Positions 26,879-34,100 of a stretch of 64,000 nucleotides of DNA are shown here, in pieces; the stretch's first letter is position 1; every line of letters begins with the position of its first letter. The position numbers and the translations under genes are program-made. The DNA is from Chitinophagaceae bacterium (lineage in GTDB: Bacteria > Bacteroidota > Bacteroidia > Chitinophagales > Chitinophagaceae). Location of the stretch: the NCBI GenBank assembly GCA_023957155.1, contig JAMLHK010000010.1, positions 124,001-188,000 on the forward strand, in the 5' to 3' direction. The notes beneath the pieces were generated by a model. The model was not told where the DNA came from and ran no database searches. It saw only the letters and a program-made list of their open reading frames with translations.

Positions 26879-27307
26879 ATGAGAATTTGGTCAATTCATC
26901 CAAAGTATTTAGACACGAAAGGACTTGTAGCTTTGTGGCGTGAAACACTTCTTGCTAAACGCGTTCTTGAAGGCAAAACTAAAGGTTATCGCAATCATCC
27001 TCAACTTGACCGTTTCAAATTGACGGACAAACCGATTGACAGAATTAACCAATATTTGGCGACTATTTATAATGAAGCATTGTCCAGAAATTACAATTTT
27101 GACAAAGAAAAAATAGATTGGAATTTTAAACCTTCAATTATGCGCGTAACAACTGGACAAATCAAATTTGAAACGGAACACTTGCTCAATAAACTTAAAA
27201 TTCGTGACAAGAAAAAATTTAGCAACTTGAATAAACTTAAAAAGATTGACCAACATCCTATTTTCAAAATTATCAAAGGTGACATTGAAGACTGGGAGAT
27301 AACTTAA
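26879..27307 (+). CDS. Pyrimidine-dimer DNA glycosylase, T4 endonuclease V-like (cassette 5)
   Basis: 142 residues of the Pyr_excise (DenV) family. The start MRIWSIHPKYLDTKGLVALW, then LLAKRVLEG, TKGYRNHPQLDRF and a basic C-terminal part match the family order. Members cut the N-glycosidic bond of UV-induced pyrimidine dimers and then the backbone, although the phage enzyme's N-terminal catalytic Thr is replaced by Arg-Ile here, as in many bacterial homologues. The protein is soluble and acts on DNA. It is the sole gene of the last cassette and its truncated attC-like site starts 15 bp after the stop. It would add UV repair to the imu mutasome genes nearby. Confidence 0.85.
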   Translation: MRIWSIHPKYLDTKGLVALWRETLLAKRVLEGKTKGYRNHPQLDRFKLTDKPIDRINQYLATIYNEALSRNYNFDKEKIDWNFKPSIMRVTTGQIKFETEHLLNKLKIRDKKKFSNLNKLKKIDQHPIFKIIKGDIEDWEIT

Positions 27308-27322
27308 AGACAAATGCACTGC

Positions 27323-27500
27323 CTGTAACATTGATACACCAATAGCGGTGCTGGACATTGAAGCACTCAACAGCAGTAATTCTGCTGTGTTGAATTTGAG
27401 AACATCTACTTTACTCAAACAAAAGATAATCAACATAAAGTATTCGCTTGGATAACCGGCAACGAGCAGACAGTATTGAAAGAATATGGACTGATATAAC
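27323..27500 (+). repeat. attC-like site 5, interrupted
   Basis: The left box CTGTAAC (27323-27329) complements the cassette 5 start GTTACAG over 12 of 14 flanking bases. The loop motif GGCAACGAGCAGACAGTATT (near 27458-27477) is shared with sites 3 and 4. The right arm cannot be found and the IS481 remnant starts about 40 bp later. Confidence 0.6.
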
Positions 27501-27541
27501 AAAGCAGCCTCGATCGGACAGCTTTACATGTAATCGTCATC

Positions 27542-28792
27542 ACTTAATCTGACAGTTTAGGTTTTTTAAGGCATTTGAGACAAAAATGATTTTGAAGAAG
27601 AAGCGGCTGTAGATTCAACCGCTTTTTCATTTCCGTCTGTCAGACTATCCCTGACAGGTTGCTCCTCAGCAGCGCCTGTTTCCGTTTCGTCTGGCGATTT
27701 AAAGTTAATGCTTTGTCTGAAAAAGTTGTTGAGGTCTTTTTCATGCGCTAAATTTTTACTATCGGCAAACGTTTGTGCCGGTGTCTTGCCAAAGCAATAA
27801 CGACCACTATGAGGACGCTCGCTGTTGTAAAAATCGATCCAGTGGTCAATATCTGATTGAAGTTCCTCCAGCGTGTTGTAGAGCTTTTTTCTAAAAGCAA
27901 TCGCGTAAATTCTTCCTGCATGGTGCGGTGGAACCGTTCGCAAATGCCATTAGATTTGAGGGCTCTTTGCTTTGGTCTTGGTGTGGTCAATATCTTCAAT
28001 ATTGAGATAAAGCTGATATTCGTGATGCTCTCTTGCCCCGCAATATTCGGTTCCTCTATCGGTAAGAATACGTAGCAACTTTATATCCTGTTCCTGATAA
28101 AAAGGAAGTACTTTGTCATTGAGCATATCGGCTGCTACCAAAGCATTTTTCCGATCATAGACCTTTGCAAAGCCACCATGTATAGGTATCTATAAACGTC
28201 TGCTGGTATATTTTACCACGCCTTTAATGTAGCCAACATAGTAAGTATCCTGCGACCCCAGGTAACCTGGATGATGAGTTTCAATTTCGCCTTTGCTTTG
28301 TTCGTCTTCTTTTTTCTTTTCCAGTGCTGCCACCTGTGCATCGGTAAGAACCAAGACCGTCTTGTTGAACTTTGGCTTCTAATGCTTTTAACGCTTTGCG
28401 AAGGTCTCCAGTCGCGACGTGGCAGACACTTCTAACAGTCGATGGTGCTACCATCTGCCCCCTTTTAAGCAACTCATTACTCACGCTGTTGCCCGTGAGC
28501 TGGTTGCTCGGTTGCATAGGCCACTACAACATCTTCTAATGCTTTTTCAATACGGTTCTTCAACAATGGCTTACTACGGCTAATCTCCTTCAAGGACATC
28601 TCACCGCCCTCTTCATATAATTTCTGGAACCGATAAAAACTGTCGCGGGAGTATCCCATTACTTTACAGGCTTCAGAAACATTACCCAGTTTCTCAGCTT
28701 TAGAACACCCAACTTCGGCTGAATTAACTTTTTTTGTGTTGTCATCTTAATCTGTTTTTAAATTAACTAATTTAAGAATTGTCAGATTAAGT
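27542..28792 (-). mobile_element. Decayed IS481-family insertion sequence
   Basis: Terminal inverted repeats ACTTAATCTGACA (27542-27554) and its complement (28780-28792) enclose about 1.25 kb and a broken transposase. The left end lies in the last attC-like site, so the IS arrived after the array was formed or deleted part of it. Confidence 0.8.
27566..28745 (-). pseudogene. IS481-family transposase, multiply frameshifted
   Basis: The pieces lie in several frames. The start is [16 protein letters not shown] at 28745; the HTH segment [19 protein letters not shown] is in 28477-28659; the rve core with LRILTDRGTEYCG is in 27950-28141; SNGICERFHRTMQEEF follows; and the end with FYNSERPHSGRYCFGKTPAQTF is in 27566-27943. 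A shift is clear after the first 17 residues (the sequence should continue [11 protein letters not shown]) and others occur near 28500, 28200 and 27950. The DDE order fits IS481. It is certainly inactive. Confidence 0.85.
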
Positions 28793-29147
28793 TTTAACTA
28801 TTACACTTTACAACAAAACCCTACTTACTTACTTTTATCCCTTGATTTAATTTTAATAAAAAATCCCCTTCGGCAATACTATAACTGTGGTTCTTTAGTT
28901 AATTAAACATTCCCGTAAATGCATTTACTAACTATTTATTTTTGATAAGTCTCATAAAAGAAATCCGGAGGCTGAAATAATTTCCAATTATCAGCCCTTT
29001 GCAAAGGGAAAAAATACATCTCGTACAGCGAAGATCATCCCCAAAACTTTTCTCTCTCGTAATGTAATGTAATGGTAGTATTCTTTTAGCTAACCTTTTT
29101 ATACAAAATTGATATCCCATCTTTTTATTCCTTAATAATTTTCGTTA
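28793..29147. other. AT-rich gap with no gene seen
   Basis: About 350 bp between the IS481 remnant and the receiver gene. No frame, RNA or repeat stands out, and the missing right half of attC-like site 5 is not found here. Confidence 0.4.
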
Positions 29148-29543
29148 TTAAAGCACCAACAACCCCTTCAATTTTAAAATTAACTCCTCCAAAGCACAGC
29201 CTTTGAACAGATAGCCTTCCGCACCACATTCCAGCAGCTCTCGTATCGTCCTTTCATCCCTGGTGAATGAATATATGAGTACTTTTATTCCTGGGTACAA
29301 TTCACGAAGTTTTTTTAATGTATCCAAGCCACTCATCACCGACATTTGAATATCAAGTAAGCAAAGTTTGGGTACATTTTCTGAAAGAGAAAGATTGGCT
29401 AATAATTCCCTTCCGTTCGGCAGTTTTAGCTCAACATTGAAACCTGCCGCTTCCAATATCTGGCATATTGTTTCTCTCATTAGAAGGTGGTCGTCAACAA
29501 CCGCTATTGCCGGAGGGGTGTATAGTGTGTCGGTTTGTTTCAT
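29148..29543 (-). CDS. Stand-alone response-regulator receiver protein
   Basis: 131 residues from the ATG at 29543; an earlier in-frame start would add 16 unlikely residues. It is a CheY-like receiver: IAVVDDHLLMRETIC with the acidic pair, phospho-acceptor Asp in LCLLDIQMSVMSGLDTL, Ser in LIYSFTRDER and the conserved Lys in GYLFKGCALEEL. Its sequence resembles NarL-type receivers, yet the frame ends without an HTH domain, so it is either a single-domain signalling protein or a truncated NarL-type regulator. No kinase is nearby. It stands between the IS481 remnant and toxin-antitoxin debris, so truncation by rearrangement is possible. Confidence 0.8.
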   Translation of the reverse strand: MKQTDTLYTPPAIAVVDDHLLMRETICQILEAAGFNVELKLPNGRELLANLSLSENVPKLCLLDIQMSVMSGLDTLKKLRELYPGIKVLIYSFTRDERTIRELLECGAEGYLFKGCALEELILKLKGLLVL

Positions 29544-29773
29544 GGTGTAGCAACATTTAATTTTAAGAGTCAACAGTTCTGTCTCGTCCATACTGTTGGA
29601 CGTTGGCTTTCCATAGAACTTGTTCTCTATATTGTCGCTTTTCTAGAAGAAGCTACAATTATAGCAACGGATTACCCGTTACTGACTTAATAAATAAGTA
29701 CTAGTTGTTTAACAACCGGATATTAGATAGTAGGTTTTCGGTAAGATATTTATAGTCCGTTTGCTCCGGAGAG

Positions 29774-29990
29774 CTACCATTCCTCAGCCTCCATTTTTAA
29801 ATCCTCGGCAGCTGCGAAATTTCCCTTCTCAATTTCAGCATTCTCCTTTCAATATCTTCATTATATTCTTCTAATGTTTGAAACTTTTCTTTGGTATGGA
29901 ATCCAATACCCATCTGGACAATTGTGCTAATTAAGCATCCCCTTTTACAACATTGCTATCAATTAGAAACTTCTTTTGTAGGTCGGTTAT
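29774..29990 (-). pseudogene. Antitoxin-like small protein, frameshifted remnant
   Basis: In broken frames one reads MGIGFHTKEKFQTLEEYNED, then after a shift AEIEKGNFAAAEDLKMEAEEW followed at once by TAG. This looks like the C-terminal end of a small antitoxin-type protein. The MGIGFHTKEK segment recurs near 30790-30818. Confidence 0.5.
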
Positions 29991-30216
29991 ATCTTCTATG
30001 TCAGATATCCAAGTAATAACGAATTTACACAATTCCTTGAATATTATACAGCCTCGCAATCTCTGGAAAATGATGACTTATATTACAACTTTCTTCTGCT
30101 ATTCGCTTTCAAAACCTGCAGCTTTTCCTTACTCTCCTTCAGCTGCTCTTCAAGGTTTTTCGTTTAGGAGCATCCATATTACATAATATTTACTCCGTGA
30201 GTGTTTTCTTTACCCT

Positions 30217-30522
30217 TTATTTGAGGCTATATTTTTTCTTAGGACTCCTATGTGTATGGAATATTGACACAATGGTAACCACCTTTTTCTTCCTGGCTAT
30301 TTTATAAATTATAAGATAGGGAAAAACATCAGTTCTTACTTCTCTGAAAGATTTTTTTCGTTCGGGGTATCGGTCTGGAGTTTGTATAAGCTGAGTTATT
30401 TTTTGAAATACCTGATCTTTAAATCTATCGCCTAAACCTTCCTGTCTGTCTTCATACCACTCCCATGCTTCTAACAATTCTGTTCTGGCCTTTAGCAAAA
30501 TTTCATACGCGTAGCCTGTCAT
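30217..30522 (-). CDS. RelE/ParE-family toxin
   Basis: 101 residues with the compact ParE/RelE pattern: an N-terminal strand (YEILLKARTELLEAWEWYEDRQEGLGDRF), two helices (FKDQVFQKITQLIQTPDRYPE) and a C-terminal sheet (FREVRTDVFPYLIIYKIARKKKVVTIVSIFHTHRSP). The FPYLIIY and HTHRSP segments are typical of ParE-like toxins. The antitoxin gene overlaps it by four bases upstream. It would inhibit gyrase or cleave mRNA when free, and the pair stabilises the accessory region. Codon use and frame are intact. Confidence 0.9.
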   Translation of the reverse strand: MTGYAYEILLKARTELLEAWEWYEDRQEGLGDRFKDQVFQKITQLIQTPDRYPERKKSFREVRTDVFPYLIIYKIARKKKVVTIVSIFHTHRSPKKKYSLK

Positions 30523-30770
30523 TTGGAGGCACGTTTTTTCTTAAGCCTTGCAATGCCTTCATCTATGTCGGCCATAGAATATCCTTTTTCCTTACCACTA
30601 TCCCAGGCTTCATATCTTTTTTGTAATTCCTCAACTACAGCATTGTCTCTCCACCATTCTAAATCTTCTGTTATTGTGTCCTCAAGCATAGTATAGATGG
30701 CCATAAGCTTTTTATCATCCGCTACCCGGATATAATCGTATAGTTTATCTCTAATTGCCGCCGTATTCAT
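30519..30770 (-). CDS. Antitoxin of the RelE/ParE-type module
   Basis: 83 residues, acidic, starting at the ATG at 30770 and overlapping the toxin start by 4 bp (ATGA), so translation is coupled. The N-terminal half is a helical part (IRDKLYDYIRVADDKKLMAIYTML), and the C-terminal half has KGYSMADIDEGIARLKKKR, the usual flexible toxin-binding tail of addiction-module antitoxins. No clear ribbon-helix-helix is seen at the start. The frame overlaps the broken small ORF upstream by a few bases. Confidence 0.85.
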   Translation of the reverse strand: MNTAAIRDKLYDYIRVADDKKLMAIYTMLEDTITEDLEWWRDNAVVEELQKRYEAWDSGKEKGYSMADIDEGIARLKKKRASK

Positions 30771-30894
30771 ATTTTACATTTTTGAGGCTTTTCTTTGGTA
30801 TGAAACCCAATACCCATCAGTTTAAGAGTGCGAATTAACCATTCCCTCTTTGAGGGGTCTTTAATGTTATCAAAATCAATTATTAGCTCCATAA
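30767..30894 (-). pseudogene. Broken small ORF upstream of the antitoxin
   Basis: It begins with ATG at 30894 and reads MELIIDFDNIKDPSKREW, then a +2 shift at GGGG (30841-30845 region) interrupts it; the next frame gives LIRTLKLMGIGFHTKEK and ends in a TGA that overlaps the antitoxin start. It shares MGIGFHTKEK with the remnant at 29774-29990, so the two are duplicate copies. Confidence 0.5.
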
Positions 30895-31204
30895 CAATAA
30901 TTTTGATTCTGTTATTGCGCTGCTATGGGCAAAAGTTTCCTGCCTTATACACCGAAGCTGCCTGATAGCCCTGATATTTCTTCCAATATGACGATCTTTA
31001 ATCTTCTTCATCCGGCACTCAAGTTATAGCAAATTTACACAATTTCAGGGTGTATTTTACACCCGGCTCCCGGCTATTCTGCATCCCTCCATAGGATAAC
31101 AACCCGGGAATTCCTGTCGGGGATTCTTTATATTTGCTTATGCAATTTAACAACACAAACTTTGTTACAGTTTATAAGTCCCAACATCCTCTATTTTTAC
31201 AGCC

Positions 31205-32062
31205 ATGAAGAACTCGCTTGAACATTTACCCGATCAAAAACAATACGAAATTGGCCGCATTACGGAAGTCATTAAGGAAGTCGTTAATCCGGAGATGATC
31301 ATCCTGTTTGGCAGCCATGCCAAAGGCAATTACGTAGAGCATCGCTATGTTTCCAAAGGGGTTACCTATGAGTATATCAGCGATTACGATTTTCTGGTAG
31401 TGACGAAAGATAACCTGGAAAAAGCATACGACCAGGAAAGCAGGGTAATGGATCTTACCCAAAGATTTAACCCGCCTGTGAACCTCGAAATACATGAAAT
31501 AGACTATATAAACAAAGGACTGGAATGGGGTGAATACTTCTGGGTAGACATAGTAAAGGAGGGTATCCTGCTTTACAATAAAGGCACCGTGGAATTTGCA
31601 GAGCCAAAAGAACTTACCAATGCCGAAAAGAGGGAAAAAGCACAGCGGTATTTTGATACCTGGTTTCCGCAATCGGGGATTTTTTTAAAAAATGCAAAAT
31701 TTGATTTTAACGAAGGATATCTAAAGATTGGGACTTTTGAACTACACCAGGCTACTGAAAGCCTCTACTATGCTACGCTGCTAGTGTTTACAGATTATAA
31801 GCCCAAGACACACAACCTCTGGAAGTTGCGTAAAAAGGCTAAACCTTATTCGGAAGAGCTTTTTCATGTATTCAGGGCGGAGACAGACAAGCAGGAAAAA
31901 CACTTGTTTGAACTGTTGAAGCAGGGCTATGTAGATGCCAGGTATAGGGAAGACTTTACAATAACCAGGGAGGAATTGCAAATACTAATAGACCGGGTAT
32001 CAATGATGATACCTATTGTAGAAAAAGCCTGCAACAAATGGATTGCGGGCCTGGGCAATTGA
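31205..32062 (+). CDS. Nucleotidyltransferase-HEPN fusion protein
   Basis: 285 residues. The N-terminal MNT-type nucleotidyltransferase domain has IILFGSHAKGN and the acidic pair in ISDYDFLVV with a further Glu-rich strand (PVNLEIHEIDYI). The C-terminal HEPN domain has LKIGTFELHQATESLYYA and a basic His-rich end. In separate genes the MNT/HEPN pair is a toxin-antitoxin system in which the MNT part adenylylates the HEPN RNase. Here both are in one chain, which suggests self-regulation or a stand-alone defence/tRNA-modifying enzyme. It neighbours the YhcG-like nuclease, 19 bp away on the same strand. Confidence 0.8.
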   Translation: MKNSLEHLPDQKQYEIGRITEVIKEVVNPEMIILFGSHAKGNYVEHRYVSKGVTYEYISDYDFLVVTKDNLEKAYDQESRVMDLTQRFNPPVNLEIHEIDYINKGLEWGEYFWVDIVKEGILLYNKGTVEFAEPKELTNAEKREKAQRYFDTWFPQSGIFLKNAKFDFNEGYLKIGTFELHQATESLYYATLLVFTDYKPKTHNLWKLRKKAKPYSEELFHVFRAETDKQEKHLFELLKQGYVDARYREDFTITREELQILIDRVSMMIPIVEKACNKWIAGLGN

Positions 32063-32081
32063 ATAAATTTTAGAATTAGTT

Positions 32082-33086
32082 ATGGATCTGACCAACCCAA
32101 AGGATTATAAAGAGCTTGTCAGCCAGATATCTGCGGTCTACTACCAGGGAAGGCAACAAGCTATTCAAGCCGTAAACATACAGTTAGTAACTACTTATTG
32201 GGAGATAGGTCGTTATATTGTTGAATTTGAACAGGGTGGTTTGGAACGTGCAGTGTATGGTAAATCTTTGATTAATAATCTTGCTGCAGACCTAAGCCGG
32301 CTTCACGGAAAGGGCTTTAGCAGGAGCAATTTAATCTACATGCGGCTTTTTTACCTTGAATACCCAATAAGTGAGAAGCCTTCTCACTTATTGAGTTGGT
32401 CGCATTACGTAGAATTACTAAAGATTGAAGATAAACTTGAACGTAGCTTTTACGAAAAGCAGTCAATTGTTGAAAAATGGTCTATCCCGGAATTAAAACG
32501 ACAGAAAAAAGCAGCCCTATTCCTGCGCCTGGCGGCTTCTAAAGATAAAGAGGGCATTTTGCACCTGGCAAGGCAAGGGCAATCTATTTCCAAACCCGAA
32601 GATGTTATCCGTGACCCCTATGTATTGGATTTCCTGAAAATACCGGAGCTCTACCAATATAGCGAAACTGAACTGGAAAGCCGGATCATTGAGCACCTTC
32701 AACATTTTTTGCTTGAGCTGGGTAAGGGCTTTGCTTTTATTGGCAGGCAATACCGGGTTACGCTGGGTAACAGGCATCATTATGTTGACCTGGTTTTTTA
32801 CCACAGGATCCTCAAGTGCTTTATTTTAATAGACCTCAAGAAAAATGAAGCCGGATACGAAGATGTGGGGCAAATGAATATGTATCTCGGGTATTTTGAG
32901 AACGAGGAAAATACTGAGGGAGATAATCCGCCTATTGGTATTGTACTGGCAAGGGAAAAAGATAACCTGCTCATACAATATGCAATGCATAACGTTTCAT
33001 CGCAATTATTTGTAAGTAAATATCAACTGTACCTGCCCAATAAAGAGGAGTTACGGGCCGCAATCGAAGGAACGCTTAATGAATAA
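32082..33086 (+). CDS. YhcG-type PDDEXK nuclease domain protein (DUF1016)
   Basis: 334 residues. The N-terminal DUF1016 part has SAVYYQGRQQAIQAVNIQLV, YWEIGRYIVEFEQGG and FSRSNLIYMRLFYL. The C-terminal PD-(D/E)xK nuclease shows FIGRQYRVTLGN, then YVDLVFYHRILKCFILIDLKKNE with the catalytic D...(E/D)xK, then DVGQMNMYLGYF. Members occur in phage-defence islands and restriction contexts. The gene follows the MNT-HEPN fusion by 19 bp and may share its promoter. The HTH regulator converges from the other strand. Confidence 0.88.
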   Translation: MDLTNPKDYKELVSQISAVYYQGRQQAIQAVNIQLVTTYWEIGRYIVEFEQGGLERAVYGKSLINNLAADLSRLHGKGFSRSNLIYMRLFYLEYPISEKPSHLLSWSHYVELLKIEDKLERSFYEKQSIVEKWSIPELKRQKKAALFLRLAASKDKEGILHLARQGQSISKPEDVIRDPYVLDFLKIPELYQYSETELESRIIEHLQHFLLELGKGFAFIGRQYRVTLGNRHHYVDLVFYHRILKCFILIDLKKNEAGYEDVGQMNMYLGYFENEENTEGDNPPIGIVLAREKDNLLIQYAMHNVSSQLFVSKYQLYLPNKEELRAAIEGTLNE

Positions 33087-33124
33087 ACCCGTTCCGTTTT
33101 CACTTTTTGCGACAGCTTTGGCTG

Positions 33125-33607
33125 TTACTTCTTTGTAAAGTAAATATTCTGACGTCCTTGCCTTTTCTTTAACAAATAGCCTTGATCCACTAAACGTAAT
33201 AAGACTACAGAAACCGAGGAACCGGTTGTTTTAGCTTTGTATTCATTTGCCAGAACAAACAACACATCTTTAACAAATCGCGGGGTACCGAAAAAGTTTG
33301 AATGTAGAAGTTCATTAATGCGGCTGGTCAATCTCGTTTTTTCTTTTCGTCTTGCAGATAACTTGTAACGTGGCTTAATTGTTAACTCTACATCAAATAT
33401 ATCTTTGGGGTGAATACCAATAGCAAATGCTATTTCAATCAAATAGCTGATATTACACTCTCTTCCATTTTCGATTGCACGCACGGTGTTTGCAGAAAAT
33501 CCGGTCATTTCTGCTATATCTTCTACTTCCCATTTATAAGCCTCACGCTGTTCTTTTAATCGAAGGCCTATCTTGGTTGTAACCTTTTTATTATGATAAA
33601 GACTCAC
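33125..33607 (-). CDS. XRE-family HTH regulator
   Basis: 160 residues. The HTH-XRE domain (LRLKEQREAYKWEVEDIAEMTGFSANTVRAIENGRE) fills residues 15-70. The rest is a basic linker, then a winged-helix-like segment (FVKDVLFVLANEYKAK and VVLLRLVDQGYLLKKRQGRQNIYF). It could regulate the convergent accessory genes, as such proteins do in phage and defence regions. No ligand is evident. Confidence 0.88.
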   Translation of the reverse strand: MSLYHNKKVTTKIGLRLKEQREAYKWEVEDIAEMTGFSANTVRAIENGRECNISYLIEIAFAIGIHPKDIFDVELTIKPRYKLSARRKEKTRLTSRINELLHSNFFGTPRFVKDVLFVLANEYKAKTTGSSVSVVLLRLVDQGYLLKKRQGRQNIYFTKK

Positions 33608-33658
33608 ATAACAAAAGGATAATTATTTTATGCAACAAATAATAATCTATAGATTTTA

Positions 33659-33689
33659 TTTGTCGTTTATTTGATTTTCTTTATATTTG
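33659..33689 (+). promoter_or_regulatory. Bacteroidota-type promoter, perfect match
   Basis: TTTG (33659-33662), 19 bp spacer, TATATTTG (33682-33689). It points to the SusC gene with a leader of about 400 nt. Confidence 0.7.
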
Positions 33690-33716
33690 GATTCTTCTAT
33701 AACTCATTACCGTAAG

Positions 33717-33731
33717 CGTGAGAAACTCACG
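33717..33731 (+). promoter_or_regulatory. Leader hairpin after the promoter
   Basis: CGTGAG-AAA-CTCACG, perfect six-base stem, about 25 nt downstream of the expected transcript start. Confidence 0.45.
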
Positions 33732-33733
33732 TA

Positions 33734-33991
33734 ATGGGTTTAACAGGAAATACATATATCAACGGCATTAAGTCCGGGCGCTCATTTTTATCTGTTGCAA
33801 GGGGCATTTTCTCACGCTTCGGTAAAGAAGAAATGAGCCCCGGCTTATATTTTGTGTGTGCTCAAAACATTGCCGCCTACCATTACAAATTCAATTTAAC
33901 ATTCCCCGCTATTTTTCGCTCCTCCCCTGTTTTAGAAAACCTGCTGTTCTATGTAATCATTTTTGCCTGCAAGCCGAAGAATCCGGTATAA
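33734..33991 (+). CDS. Doubtful 85-residue leader ORF
   Basis: A frame just after the leader hairpin (MGLTGNTYING...). It has no signal peptide and no known motif, and it overlaps the longest SusC frame, so it is probably a non-coding leader. It stays listed because it directly follows the promoter. Confidence 0.2.
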   Translation: MGLTGNTYINGIKSGRSFLSVARGIFSRFGKEEMSPGLYFVCAQNIAAYHYKFNLTFPAIFRSSPVLENLLFYVIIFACKPKNPV

Positions 33992-34100
33992 GTGTGCTCT
34001 CTTGAATACCGGCTGCAGGAGGCTATTTTCTCATGGTAGTCTCTTGCCTGCCGGTATACTTGTAGTTAATCCTGCTTTTTTACTTAACCTACCAACTGTA

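Larger units (their letters stand above)
22640..27500 (+). mobile_element. Integron-like array of five gene cassettes without integrase (CALIN)
   Basis: Five single genes, all on the plus strand, each followed by an imperfect inverted repeat of about 195-200 bp that begins with a -YAAC box and ends with a GTT- box. The cassette cuts would fall after the G at 22640, 23510, 24483, 25469 and 26793. For all five, the first bases of the cassette are complementary to the R'' box of its own site: for example cassette 5 begins GTTACAG and its own site begins CTGTAAC, whereas the site before it begins GGCTAAC. This is what excision of circular cassettes predicts. Base composition is more AT-rich than the surrounding housekeeping genes. 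No IntI is seen. An IS91-type element borders the left end and IS481 debris the right. Confidence 0.8.

Noticed and set aside
29953-30186. Plus-strand frame of 77 codons
   Set aside because: It lies in decayed toxin-antitoxin DNA and has no typical protein features.
33963-34100. Longer N-terminus for the SusC protein
   Set aside because: The ATG at 34101 starts a standard signal peptide; the upstream part would spoil it.
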